A stretch of DNA of 64,000 nt, from contig JAMPIV010000292.1 of the NCBI GenBank assembly GCA_024509875.1, positions 1-64,000 on the forward strand, in the 5' to 3' direction. The position numbers and the translations under genes are program-made. Under the pieces are notes generated by a model. The model saw nothing but the letters and a program-made list of their open reading frames with translations, ran no database searches and was not told where the DNA came from. The stretch comes from Oreohelix idahoensis (lineage: Eukaryota > Mollusca > Gastropoda > Stylommatophora > Oreohelicidae). How positions within the stretch are numbered: the first letter of the stretch is position 1; every line of letters starts with the position of its first letter. Positions 1 through 11,484 of the stretch are shown here, piece by piece.

Positions 1-1029
1 TCCTGTTTGTCTTGTATGAAAAAATGAAAACTAATTATACCACCTTTAGGATGCAGCGCGCTGTTCTGCCTAAAAATCCACCACAACCACCACAATCTAA
101 CCGCACCGCAGTAGGCTATCTAGAGGGGAATGAAACAGCTAACAAAGTGGAATACAAACTTTATTTGCGGTTTCTCTGTTATCCCTTGTCATATGGAAGC
201 AACAGATACGAGGCTACTGACAAGCGATAATTTTGTCTAGGGGGTACATATACACAGGAGGGCAACAACCTCGTGAAGCTGTACGAGCGTGATTTTGTTT
301 GCCGAGCCAGCGCTCATGAGAATACCTAACTTCATCTATCAGACGCTGACTACCTCCATATAATGCAGTATGGGGGGGGGAGGGGCCGCCTAGTTTCTTG
401 TAACGAACGCGCGCTCTGACGGCCGGTGCCTCGTGCGCATTTCACCAATACAATCGAGAACACTCGATAATTGTGTAAACCTTAGAAAAATTTCAGGGTG
501 TTTTTTCCTATTACCGCAGTGTGGGGTAGTCTTTTTAGGGCTAGTCTTCCTAGAATTTCCATAGCCCATATAACCGTTTTGTTCCACACGCCGGTGGAGC
601 TTTGAAATTAGGCCCTTTATACGGGGGGGGGCATTGTTATAGTTTCCAAGTGCAGGGAGTTTTTACGATGAAGTATCCGGTAGTTTTCACTTAAGCTTCA
701 GTTGCGAGTGCCCTTATGTTCTCTGGAATGTCCCTCTCAGACTGTCATACCGATACAGTTTCGAATAAAATCAATTAACATTGACGCACGCCTACGAAGC
801 CCCCTAAGTATAGCACCCACCTTCTATCGATGCGCATTTGGACCTTTACCGTGAACCGTCCATTCGTAGTCGAGTCTTCTGATAATTCCGCAGAACCAAG
901 ATCTCTGGCATACTTTTGTGTCCGCTTTGAACGAATTGCTGCTCGTTCCAATCGTGGATTCAGCGATTGCACATCAGATCAATTCAATCATTTTATAACA
1001 CTGCTGCGATGATGAAAGAATGCAGGTGC
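1..1029. other. Unassigned DNA, no recognised gene
   Basis: Only short open frames occur here (for example 12-230 and 830-1012 on +, 390-587 on -). None shows a motif or family resemblance I recognise, and both strands are equally open. There is a G-run near 371-383 and another near 624-633. I see no RNA gene or repeat boundary. Confidence 0.4.
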
Positions 1030-1738
1030 ACAAATGAGAGATTTTCTGATACTCTCTGGATGTGCCCCTCGTCCAGGTAGGTCTAGCACCATTTCCCAGT
1101 CATTTGCACAGTACAGAAGAGATGGTAAACTGCTACCTGATTTACTTGGTTTAGGGTGTGCTGACTTTTCTGCCCTCAGAAAGTATGTTTTTGCGGCCTG
1201 ACTTTGCTATTCGCCTTCATTCTTGCCAGATCTATTGTCGCAGCCAGCTCACTTAGCACTTTATTGTGGCGCCATGTGTATCGCCCTTGCCATAATGCCA
1301 TAATACCACCTTGGCACGTGTTTAAGTTTCTGCTTTTCCTGGCATACAGGGCACTGCTCATCATCCGACTTTCCCCATCTCACTAAGGTTTGTGGCCGAT
1401 GGCAGGAGGTCATACATTGATCTTATAATGAAGCTGAGCCTAAGAGATGTCATATGCCATGTATCATTCCATGTCAAGGACCTTTGCAGGGCTCCTTCCA
1501 ATGTAGTCCATTGGCCTTGTTGGGCCTGCTGCACTGCGTTTTGCAACCTCTTATCATTCTCAGCTCCTCGTATCTCCTGAACTACCATGTCTCTGCGCTC
1601 CCCTGCTTGATGCCTTGGACCACCAGCGGATGTCTCCATGGCCAAATTAGGTTCTGGATCATACTTATCTAATCTCTTTCTAATGATTAACTCAACAATG
1701 AATTTGTCAAAATTAACATTTACAAATTTAATGATCAA
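1030..1738 (-). pseudogene. LINE-like reverse transcriptase C-terminal fragment
   Basis: Read on the minus strand from 1738 down, the translation matches the region after the RT domain of a retroelement protein family that I know from many invertebrate and fish genomes. The cues are a stretch around GERRDMVVQE, then SLTWNDTW, RSMYDLLPS, a CPVC...H zinc-finger-like motif, and GRYTWRHNKVL. Weaker similarity (a DWEMVLDL-like segment) continues to about 1030. The reading frame changes twice near 1340-1364 and has stops below 1176, so it is dead. The RT and any endonuclease are absent. The match is from memory of the family, not a search. Confidence 0.6.
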
Positions 1739-1744
1739 TTCCTT

Positions 1745-2340
1745 TGAAAAAAATGTAAATAAATATGACTAGTGATTATGAAAATAATTAGGTTTCTTCA
1801 CTGAAAAGTCTTTAGGCTGGATGAATTTAGGAAAATTAAGTTCTATTGTTTTTTGCCTTTAAAATTGGGGCTTGCCAAAATGCTTCTTTTCTGTAGATTC
1901 CTGTCTGTGATGAGGGGCACGTTTCCAGATCAGTTCAGGAAGTAACCTCTCCGGGTCAAGGCAAGAATCTTCAGGGGTCGATCTCAAACTTCGAACCACA
2001 GCCTAGTAGTACAGCAAATGGTCTCTCCTGGTCGTGCCACAAATAATCGGGTCGCCTCGTATTGGTACCACAAACATTAGAGGGAATAAAAGAGCAAATT
2101 CCTCTAAATATCTGTTTCCCTGATATTAATCAGGCGCCTTTTTCCGCTGTCCGTCAGCCGTTTGTTTTCTCAGATTTTTACTCTCACTGAGTGTATATCA
2201 TATCACTCAGGGCAAGTGATCAAAAATCACCAGTATCTCAATTAATTGAAGGAAAAATTTGTGACTGGACAGTGGCAGTGGCTTGTACCCGAAAGAACAT
2301 ATTAAGTTTACATCTATTCACAAAATGATAATATACAACT
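1745..2340. other. Unassigned AT-rich DNA
   Basis: No open frame with recognisable motifs. A stretch at about 1980-2045 has a weak tRNA B-box look on the minus strand, but no matching A box or SINE body, so I do not call it. Confidence 0.35.
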
Positions 2341-2650
2341 ATGCACAGGTTGATGTAATCATCACTTACTCCCTGCTCCATTCGGAGTCTGGGGTTACCG
2401 CTGCTTTTGGTTCTTCTTGAAAACTAGCATGAAGAAATCATCAGCGCTTGCTGTGGTGGTTGGTGAATGTATCTTCTTCACATGCTGAGGTTGCCAGACT
2501 AGTATGAATCTTTAACACCACTAGCAAGTATAAACATGTCAAATTCACAGCTCAAAAAATACGTTTCTCACCTCAATAATTGAGAAATTGTAGACTTCTT
2601 ACTCAGTAGAATAGTCTTGGCAACTTAACACAAATGCATCGAACACACGT
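2341..2650. repeat. Dispersed repeat, copy 1 of a diverged pair
   Basis: This stretch aligns by eye with 16345-16650. Both share, in order, a run of TCAT steps, a segment like GGAGTCTGGGGTTACC / GGAGGCTCGGGCTACC, TTGGTTC, GTGGTGGTT, GAGGTTGCCAG and, about 130 bases further, a TCACC-CAATA segment. The pair is clearly diverged. The reverse complement of copy 2 ends in GATGATAATGAT, which resembles the short tandem tail of a LINE 3' end, but no coding part is attached. Confidence 0.5.
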
Positions 2651-2738
2651 CTGGGGTATTATTTCTGTTTCAGAATCCCTCTGTGATTTGTGAGTGGCCC
2701 TGTAGAATTCAGGGTTTCGAATTAATATTGGCGAGTTT

Positions 2739-2901
2739 TCCCAGAGTCCGCTGGGAGGACAACATTAGACAATCTTTCAAGGACCGAGGACTAGAATGGA
2801 ACCAGTCCAGGAGGAAGACAGCCGATAGGATAGTCTGGCGCTCTCTCTTCCAAACCTCTACACCTCACGGTAGAAGGGGAACGACTGAGTAAGTAAGTAA
2901 G
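2739..2901 (+). mobile_element. 5'-truncated LINE 3' end (same family as 10346-13395)
   Basis: From CCCAGAGTCCGCTGGGAGG onward the sequence is nearly the same as the last 165 bases of the LINE at 10346-13395. It encodes the end of that ORF (RVRWEDNIRQS ... TPHGRRGTT) and finishes with the family's TAAG tandem tail at about 2888-2901. This is a typical dead-on-arrival LINE copy. No target duplication was found. Confidence 0.8.
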
Positions 2902-4354
2902 AGTTTTCTACTGATGTACAGAGATGTTCTTAATAGTTTTTGTTTGGTCCTATCAATTGAGAATCCATTATTTTCTGTGGCAAGGTCTGAGCCTGTTTAC
3001 GTTAACATTTTCTGGAATGCAGTGCCGTAAGTCAAACTTTTGTCTACGTTTTATCGTACGTTACCGGCCCACGCTTCCACCTAGCGTTTTCTGACAAACT
3101 CCCAATCAGCGCGATTGTTTCTTGGCGTCTCAAATGCCAGCCAATACATTCAAAGTACCTGTTATGAAAACGTTTCCTCATGTAGTATTCTCCATGACTC
3201 ATGTGTTTGAAAAATTCAAACAGTCATCTTCCATATATGGAGTTGCAATATCCTTAAAAGGTTGTCATCGTTGACTTATATCACACTTCCTGCTCACGCT
3301 TCCAAATGTCTTGCAAGATTGCGTTTATCTATAATCACCTGTCCCAAACAGTCGAGTCGAAAGTGATTATGCAGTCTTAAGCAAACACTTCATGCTCGCA
3401 TCTACCTGGAGTCAATGTAGTATTAACATTTCAGTGATTCAATTAATCTCTCAGCGATAGGCAATACGCTTGTCTGGCCCTGTCATGCATCGAAGCGTGA
3501 AACGTGAACAATGACAGTAGGGAAAAGAATGTACTAACAATTGAATAATGCACATAATTCAGAAATCACAACAAATGTAGTTTAATACTCCCAGAGAGGA
3601 GAAGAGAGCACACAAATTATGTCACAGATACATCTAAACAATGTATTATTATTAATGATATTTGCCAAGTTCCAGAACACAAATATCTAACATAGCAAAT
3701 GCTTTGGCATTTAAGCAAAAAACATAAGCATTGCGAAAAAATGGAATAATCGATGATAATTTGTATTATCATTTAATGGAGCAAAACATTTAACCGATTA
3801 ATCGATTAATTAATAGTTAATGAACCCAGCGCTAATAACAATATATTTCCTCTTAATGTTATTATTTGCACATTTAGTAGGAAGGGATGTGCTATAATAT
3901 TGTCAGTGCTTAGGGTCATAGAAAACCTTCATCCGGCACTGCATAGGATTCGGGACATTTGGCAAACTGTTTTTATTTTAAACGGTATTGACTATAGATC
4001 AGCTACCTGCCGGCCAAAAATATAATGTTTACAAAATCAACTGACACAAAGTAGACCTTGTTATTTTCCTTTGCACTGTTAAGACAGGCAGTGGCATTGA
4101 CTAATTCTTTTATTAAGTGATACGGAGTTCATGCACTGTGCTGACATTCTCCTTGAGTGATCTAAGGGAGGAGATCGGAGCACTGATGGAGTAGTCCGTG
4201 TGCAGTCCTTAAACCAAACCTTTATTAAGAGATAGTAAATTTAGCTGAGTGCCTCCTTCTTCCATTTGTTTCTACAAAGTTACATTACAGTCTCCACAAT
4301 ATGATGTACCACTGTATAAATGTGGAACGAAAAGGACAGTCTCTCGAAGCACTA
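2902..4354. other. Unassigned AT-rich DNA with a possible hAT-type terminus
   Basis: No gene is recognised. Near 3780-3835 the sequence has a palindromic ATTAATCGATTAAT core next to AACCCAGCGCT. Read on the minus strand this resembles the ends of some hAT-derived elements, but I find no partner end. The remainder shows no repeats or RNA genes that I can support. Confidence 0.35.
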
Positions 4355-4362
4355 GTATAAAC

Positions 4363-4405
4363 CAGTGGTTTCCAAAGTGGGCGGTACCGCCCCCCTGGGG
4401 ATTTG
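4363..4405 (+). repeat. hAT left terminal inverted repeat
   Basis: Starts CAGTGGTTTCCAAAG and runs through GGTACCGCCCCC. It is the imperfect inverse of 7697-7737. The outer ten bases match except for one G/T difference, and the inner CCGCCCCC block is shared. Confidence 0.85.
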
Positions 4406-5653
4406 GAGGGGTCCAAGGGGGCGATACGGAAAAAATTGGCCAGAGGGGGGCGTTCAGTCGTAAACAGTGGGCGTTTAGTAGTAAGGGGGGTTCAGGATTT
4501 GACAAGCTAAATTCGGTACGTGCGGGGAAGAAAGGAATTGTTGATTTGAGAGACGGCATCAGTGAAGCGAGGACGATGTGGATGGTTGTATTACTAGGAT
4601 CATTAAGCAGGGCATAGTTTCGTCCATGCGTGTTGTTCTGAGCTCAGGTAACCATCGCTGACCATAAACGGTAATCGGGAACTGATAGGAAAGGGGGTTA
4701 ACCAAACACCTATTGTCCATTCGTTCACTCCTGAAGGAAGAGAAATGATCCGTGCCGATGGCATGGACGAAATTAGATACCTGCCGGTGATTCAGAAAGT
4801 AGCAACTTTGCTTTGTTGCGGAATTTATTGTCTCGGTATTTGCGGGGGCAGGTGGTAACTAGATATTCGCAGATTGGTAATAAATAAGAGAAAAGGTTCA
4901 AGGGAGAAAGTTTTTAACGGTACTTGGCATTATAAATCAGTCTTTGATCCTCTGAACTGGCTTTCCTACCTTACATTCAGACTTTCATAAATCGACTACG
5001 CGATGTACGTTTCCCGTCTATTTCAACTTTGCGCTGGCAATGAGCAAAACCAACAAACTTTCGCAGCTTTTCTTGTGAACAGTGGTTTCAAATAAGCGTG
5101 TACCGGGTATCAAACAATTTCATCCTGTCGATAAGGTACGTTTTATTACTTATATTTTTTGTTTGTTTGCACGGAGCTAGCTTTAGTTTTACTAACATTA
5201 ATTATTAATTAAGCAGATAAATTTTGATACTGATTTGCCGCATATTGAATATTTCTGTTCAATCCATTATATTACATCCTTTTAATTTGTTACCGGTATC
5301 TCCACACTTTGTAGTTAGGCTACTGTCTCTCAATTTTATAAATCTGAAGACCTATCAATATAGTGCGTTATTTTATATTTTGTTCATATTAAATAACTAT
5401 TATTATACTTTATAATGTTGGTGTGGCTGTTGCTAATTGTGTTTTTTCCCCCTTCTGATTGTTGTATTTTTGCTAATTTATTTATGGCTGTGGTTAAGAA
5501 ACTTTATAAAATTGAAGAGTAAACTGGTAAGAACATCTGTGTCAACATTTGTGTAAAGCCACTTTTAAATCAGCTTTTGTTGTTTACTCGACGAATATTT
5601 TTCTATCTGCAAAATTGCAAAACCAATTCTTTGTTCCAGAATTCAGAACAAAT

Positions 5654-7411
5654 ATGGCAAAAGCAGAACAAACCAAAAAGAAGTGCAGACAATACAGCGT
5701 GGAATATCTGAAATATGGATTTATTCCAGCACTAAATAACCAACAACTGCCAATGTGTCTATTATGTGAGAGGGCCTTTTCAAATGAGGCGATGAAATCT
5801 TCCAGACTACTTGAACATTTGAAAAAAATTCACCCAGATAAAACAGATACAAGTTTGACATATTTTCAGTCACTTCGTGAAAACTTTCAGAAACGTAAAA
5901 CAGTCTGTGACATGTTTGTCAACACTTCACAACAAAGCTGTGATGGTTTGCGAGCTTCATACAAAATTTCATTGCTGATAGCTACATCTGGAAAGTCTCA
6001 TACAATCGCAGAAAATTTTATTTTGCCAGCTATAAGGGAGTTTGTGAGTACAGTTATGCATATGTCACCTGAACAAATAATTAAAGCAATTCCGCTCAGC
6101 AATACCTCTGTTCAAAGAAGAATAGATGAAATGGCTGAGAATGTTGAAAATACATTGTGCAACAGAATTTGCACTGCAGTTGGATGAGTCAACTTTGCCT
6201 AGCAACGAATCTTTGCTTCTTGCCTATGTTCGCTTCGTAAAAGATGGAAGCTTGGTTCAAGAGTTGTTATTTGCTAAGCAACTAGTAACTGATACAAAAG
6301 GAGAGTCAATATTTCGTGTAGTAGAGAGATTTTTCAAAGAAAAGGACATTCCGCTTACTAACATTGTTGCTTGTGCAACAGATGGGGCACCATCAATGAT
6401 AGGTTGTTACCGCGGGTTTATCGCTTTCTTAAAAGAAGCTGTACCTGGTATATTTACAATACACTGTGTAATTCACAGACAACATCTTGTCGCAAAAATC
6501 TAAGTGATCGGCTTCACAAATCGTTGAGTACTGGTATCACAGCGATTAACAAAATTAAGTCCCATGCTCTCAGTTCTCGACTATTTCGAGAGCTTTGTAC
6601 TGTTGAACGTTTGCTATGCACACAGAAGTTAGGTGGCTCTCAAAAGGAAGTTGTCTGAGACGCTTTTATGCTCTTTTTGAAACTGTGGTAGAATTCTTCA
6701 AAGACTCGCATGCTTCGCTCAGTACAGAACTAACGAATATCAGGCATGACATTGCATATTTGTCAGATTTATTCACAAAGTTTAACGAAATAAATCTACA
6801 ACTGCAAGGAAATGATATTAATCTTATAAAAGTCAAATCTGTCGTCTCCACGTTTCTGGCCAAATTAACGCTATTCAAACGTAATATTGGCCGTCGCGAG
6901 TTAATCCAATTTCCCAGCCTCTTAGAGTTGGAAGAGAAAGACAAAATACCAGAGGATAATCTTCAAGTATATTGTGCACATCTAGATATGCTGCATAAAG
7001 ACATGTCTCAAAGGTTTCAGGATCTTCTTTTGATCACAATTTTAGACTGGATAATAAATCCATTCCTAGACGCGTGCAGTGATGAACTAGGAAGGGTGGA
7101 AGAGGAACTAATATCGCTACAAAATGAAGCTGAGCTTAAGTCAATGTTCAAGAAATCATATCAAGACTTTTGGTTGCAGAAAGAAATCTCTGAACGCTAC
7201 CCTGCAGTGTGGGGAAAGGTTAAGATGTTCTGTATTGCCTTTAACATATTATTTAGTAGAGCGTGGTTTCAGCGCGGTTGTCCAACTTCTTTCGAAGCAG
7301 AGAAACAGACTGCAGATTACTGAACGTGGGGATCTGAGACTCCTTCTAAGTAACTTTCAGCCTGATGTTGAGAAGCTGATATCATTACACCAGGCACATC
7401 CATCTCACTGA
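5654..7411 (+). pseudogene. hAT transposase, BED finger type, frame-broken
   Basis: The start is the ATG at 5654 (MAKAEQTKKKCRQYS). Residues about 35-65 hold a BED-like zinc finger, CLLC followed by HLKKIH. Next come the hAT catalytic core (LDEST with the first Asp near 6185, CATDGAPSM with the second near 6380, HCVIHRQHL) and, near the end, the hAT dimerisation region (VERGFSAV, then LLSNFQP). The organisation resembles vertebrate ZBED5/SCAND3-type hAT proteins. The frame changes at about 6175, 6495, 6600 and 7230, so no complete protein is made. In the intact family this enzyme cuts out the element at its inverted ends and re-inserts it, leaving 8-bp duplications. Confidence 0.88.
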
Positions 7412-7516
7412 AGTTAAAAATGAAGTAAGTTTGTTACTAATTTACTTTCGCATACTGCTCTTTGTTTTACAGAATTAAGTAATTAAGTTTTTCTTTTTAA
7501 ATTAAGTTAATAAATA

Positions 7517-7550
7517 CCTCTACACCTCACGGTAAAAGGGGAACGACTAA
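7517..7550 (+). mobile_element. 34-bp LINE 3' tail inside the hAT element
   Basis: CCTCTACACCTCACGG and the bases that follow match the terminal 34 bases of the LINE ending at 13395 with one difference (A for G). Here it is followed by A-rich sequence instead of the TAAG repeat. A match this long is very unlikely by chance. Confidence 0.75.
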
Positions 7551-7696
7551 AAAATAAGCGTATCTAGCTTTATATTAGAATGTGATAAATTGAGCAATTA
7601 GTTGTTACCGTATTAACAGTTGCTCTTATTTTTCACTCTTTACATTTTTTTATGTAATGTGGGGAAATGCAGGGGGCGCTGGGGATATGCCATGGG

Positions 7697-7737
7697 AGCC
7701 AAGGGGGCGGTGACCCAAAAAAGTTTGGGAAACACTG
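7697..7737 (-). repeat. hAT right terminal inverted repeat
   Basis: Read on the minus strand it begins CAGTGTTTCCCAAAC and continues to ACCGCCCCC. It mirrors 4363-4405 and abuts the right copy of the duplication GTATAAAC (7738-7745). Confidence 0.85.
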
Positions 7738-7745
7738 GTATAAAC

Positions 7746-9455
7746 CAACAACAAATTCAGTACAGAGAAAGTATATTCGATGTTCTGTCAACTGCTGAAA
7801 TGAGAAGGCAAGATGGATTTGCCAAAGAAGGAGGAAGTAAAATTCAAACAGAGGACAGAGCAATATCAGAAGACAAAGGTAACAATGAAATATAAGGCAG
7901 ACCGCCAAGTTGATAACAGAATTAGATGTGGTTTTACGATAAGAGAAGTGTGATGATACAGATCTCCAACATTATGAGAGAAATAGATGTAGTTTTCTGA
8001 GAGAAGTCTGAGACAGACTGCCAACTTTGTGAGAAGAACAGATGTGTTTATAACAGCGACGATAGAGACCAGAAATAAATCTCCAAATTTATTAAAGAAA
8101 TGCATATGATTTAATGAGAGAAGCCTGTTGTTAAGTCATATTTTAATTAAGGGGAGTTAAGTGTTTAAGACTCGTATGTACGGGTCGGATTTTTATACAC
8201 ACACTTTTTGAACACAGCTCTTTTGACTAGCTGTTAGTTTGCTTTTTAAAAATAGGATAAAGAAACTGTCGAACGTACTATGAATTAGTTTTGGGGGGAA
8301 AGGCGGATGAATTCTGCTCACATCTCAAGCTGCGAGTTTGCGCTTGAATGAATTGGGTACTGAGCTGTTTTAAGCAGGGAATTTTTCGTGACAGTATTTG
8401 GCAGGCAGAGCTTAAAAATGGACGCTTTACCATTTTTGCTAGTGTGTCCCAGCATATATTCTTTTGGTGAAAGGAATATTTGATAATTGTAGAATGTACT
8501 TTATTGAGGATATTATGAGGCCACGGATTGTACAGGCCATTATTCCATATCCATATTCTGTGATGGATTGTTTTTGCAGTTAGATAGTGTGTTGAAGAGA
8601 ATGTTGTTTTCTCCCAGGGAACTTGTTATTCAAAGCCACGGATCTCGTTGGCTTGTTAATGCATTGTATTCATATTGAGAACTGGAATGATATTTTTGCT
8701 GTACTATTATGAGATGAAATATGTGCTGCTATGTCCTGCAGCCTATTCACCTATTTGCTGATTCATGTTTCCTGATGGATATTTTGTGCTTAATGCCCAT
8801 GATTTGCTGTGGTGGTTTATGCAACCGTTGTTATGGATTCACTTATATGTTGCTTCATGAGTATGCTGTGAATTGTCTTGCTATGATGTCTCCGTGACCG
8901 TCTCGTCAATAAACTGTATAACGTTACCAGGAGTTACAATATTTCCTGACTTCTACGTTGCTGTGGTGTGAGTGACTGTATCATAGACACACTTAAAGAA
9001 CCTATACACATTCGCGTATGTTATATTTCCATAGTCACACACCTGTCGGCCATCTGTAAGCCCGACTTATGCTGATCGTCTTTTATCAGCGAAACGGTAT
9101 ATTAACTTTGTCCAGCCCTCCCGCCTGCGGAAGGTGTTACAGTAATACAACACTGTAACACCTGTGACAAAATAACACCAATTTTCGGAGAGAAAAAGAC
9201 GATCAGGTTATATGTAAGTGATGAGCGAAGCCTGAGACGATGAAGACGTGTAGAACCATATGACGGCTAATTGGCTATTGTGAGTTAAAGTGTTACTAGT
9301 TAAGCAGCAATTGCATTTTGTGTAGCTTTGTAAACAGACTTCTTGATCAGAATGGCCGAGCTATAATATCGTCTCACATTTTACTTACATTTGGGCTGAA
9401 ATTTAGGATTGACTGGCAAAGATTATGTTGATAAGTCTATAGAAAAAACCAGGAC
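7746..9455. other. Unassigned DNA before an old Gypsy remnant
   Basis: No coding region is recognised. At about 9137-9168 the short palindrome TGTTACAG ... CTGTAACA is followed by CCTGTGAC. This is the kind of sequence found at the end of a Ty3/Gypsy LTR and its primer-binding site, and the gag remnant starts 290 bases downstream. I could not find a second copy to prove an LTR. The repeated GAGAGAAG/ACAGA(C/T) steps at 7900-8120 look like weak local repetition. Confidence 0.35.
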
Positions 9456-10345
9456 ATGGTAGAGAAAGCTGCAATTCGCGAAGAGAGAAGATTGGAGAGA
9501 CAACATAAAAGGAAAAGGCAGAGAAAGGAGCCAAAACAAGCCAAACACGAAGCGGTGGAAAGAGAAAAGAAGAGGGTCCATGAGATCCGACTAAAGGAAC
9601 TATATAACGAAGAAAGGAGAACTGTTCTATTGCTTGTGGGTCTGGAAATTCTCAAGGCAGCGACGGAGGAAATATTTCTCATGGTGGCGGCGCCTAGTGC
9701 GGCTTATTTTCAGTTAGATGTCAACTCCGAGGCCTCTGAAGAAATAGACTTCTATCTCTCTTGAATTTGCAGCTAACTATGGCTTAGAGAGGGAGAAATA
9801 TAACATAAAGCTATCCCACAGTCTAAGGGAATCAGCTTATGATATATTTCTGAAGATACCCAGGGAGGAGCAAAACAACTATGAAATGTTGAAGAAAGCT
9901 TTACTCCAGCGTTTCCAACTTAACCCTGATACTTTTCGTAGCACGTTTCGTGAGCCCAAACGACAAACACGAGAATCATTTAGGCAATTTGCCAACAGAC
10001 TAGAGACGTACCTGGAGAAATGGGGATAACTCAGGAACTTTGAATAATCTTATGAAAGGCTGTAGAAAATGATAATCGTGGAGCAGTTCAAGGACTCACT
10101 CACCCATAACATTAGACGGTTCCTGGCGGAGCACGGGGCCGAAACGTTTGAGCAAGTGGCAACCTTCGCAAGAAGGTATCAAAGCGCCCAAGCAGAAATT
10201 AACCCTGTTAAGAAGCGCGATAACTCCGCCTATGCCGGTCCCAAGCCCGGATGAAAAAGGAGGAGGGCGGCCTGCATGGAGGCCGTAAAGAGGCAACCCC
10301 TCCACCATGCAAAGGCACAACAGGCCAGTCACCTGTTTGTCTTAA
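9456..10345 (+). pseudogene. Ty3/Gypsy gag remnant
   Basis: The N-terminal 80 residues (9456-9700) are highly charged, K/R/E-rich and probably coiled. A capsid-like Retrotrans_gag region follows in other frames: SAYDIFLKIPREEQNNYE at about 9840-9890, LLQRFQLNPDTFR, ESFRQFANRLETYLEKW near 10000, then VEQFKDSLTHNIRRF and FARRYQSAQAE (10080-10200). Gag packages the element's RNA into particles. Frame changes occur near 9755 and 10030. The sequence is then cut by the LINE at 10346, and the gag zinc knuckle lies on the far side (13520-13580). Confidence 0.8.
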
Positions 10346-10389
10346 AACTTGATTATGCGAAACTTAAGAGAGAAAACCGGACTGATTGT

Positions 10390-11484
10390 AAAGGCGACGA
10401 ACTGGAACGGACTACGGACTACGACTTATGGAACTTGGAACACAAGAAGTATAAATGGGAAAGAAGAGGAGCTGGTGGAAGAGATGAGGAAAGCAAAACT
10501 AGAAATCCTGGCTATAACGGAAACAAAGAAAAAAGGACAAGGAGTCATGGATCTCGATGGCAACACGCTGCTCTACAGTGGTGTACCCACATCTGAAAAA
10601 GCTAAAGGGGGCGTGGGTTGCATTGTGGCCAAAAATCAAAAAAGATAGTATCAAGGGATTGAACTTTGTCTCGGGGCGCATTATGGTTGTAAAACTAAAA
10701 GAAGGAGAAACCCATAGTCAACCTGGTCATAGTGTATGGGCCAAATGAGGATGAGAGAGCAGAGGTCAAGGAGGAATTCTTCGAGCTGCTTCAAAGGACA
10801 GTGGATGACTGCCCAGATGAAGTTATCATGCTCGGAGATTGTAATGCCAGAGTTGGAAATGACCATGCTAGATGGGGTGGAGTTATCGGAAGATATGGAG
10901 AAGATACTCTCAATGACAATGGAAAGCGACTCCTTAGATTCTGCAGTGAGCAGAATCTGATCATTACAAACACAAAGTTCCCTCATAAGCGCATACATGC
11001 ATACACTAGATGTGAACCAACAAAGAATGAGAAGTCAGTGATCGACTATACCATTGTTCGGAGAAGCTCATTCAAATATGTCCGAGATGCTAGAGTCTGG
11101 AGGGGGCCAGAGATTGGAAGTGATCACTACCTGCTAACAATCAAAAGAACAACTGAAAGAGTTGCTCAGCCTAGGAACTGCCCAACATCTCACAAGAAAC
11201 CAAGTAAACGAGCGGGAGAAATGAGCATTAGGACCTACAAGCTGAGAGAGCCAGAAATTAAGACCAGATATCAGGGGCTTATTGCTGCAGCGGTGAGCAA
11301 CACAGAAGAACGACCTGATGACTTGGAAACCCTCTGGATTAAATTCAAGGATATCATAAAGACAGCTGCTGCAGAAGCATGCGGTGAAGTCCGACTTGGG
11401 AACAAGAGAAAGAGGACACCTTGGTGGACAGAGGAAGTCAAAGAGAAAATAAGAGAGAAGAAATGGCATGGAAACAATACTTAG
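10390..11484 (+). pseudogene. LINE endonuclease (EEP) domain, broken
   Basis: This is an exonuclease-endonuclease-phosphatase domain that nicks target DNA to prime reverse transcription. Catalytic motifs seen in order: GTWN near 10430, ITET near 10515 (the metal-binding Glu), GDCNARVG near 10840 (Asp and Asn) and GSDHYL near 11118 (Asp-His). The protein type is often annotated as craniofacial-development-protein-2-like. The frame shifts between about 10640 and 10735, and again near 11465, so the domain is no longer made in one piece. All catalytic residues that I can check are still present. Confidence 0.88.

Larger units (their letters stand above)
4363..7737 (+). mobile_element. hAT transposon, structurally complete
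   Basis: The element is bounded by inverted ends: left CAGTGGTTTCC, and right, reverse-complemented, CAGTGTTTCC. Both continue into related G/C-rich stretches that include CCGCCCCC. It is flanked by a perfect 8-bp duplication GTATAAAC at 4355-4362 and 7738-7745, the hAT hallmark. At 3375 bp it is long enough for an autonomous copy, and it encodes a BED-finger transposase (5654-7411). That ORF is frame-broken, so this copy cannot move by itself. A 34-bp LINE tail lies inside the 3' part (7517-7550). Confidence 0.93.

Noticed and set aside
1980..2050. B-box-like sequence on the minus strand
   Set aside because: No convincing A box, no SINE body and no duplication.
3780..3835. Possible hAT or MITE terminus with ATTAATCGATTAAT core
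   Set aside because: No partner inverted end or target duplication found, so it is noted only within the unassigned region.
4272..4559. 95-codon minus frame over the hAT left end
   Set aside because: It spans the inserted terminus and flanking DNA, so it cannot be an old gene.
10681..10998. 105-codon minus frame inside the LINE endonuclease
   Set aside because: The plus strand carries all EEP motifs here, so the minus frame is a shadow.
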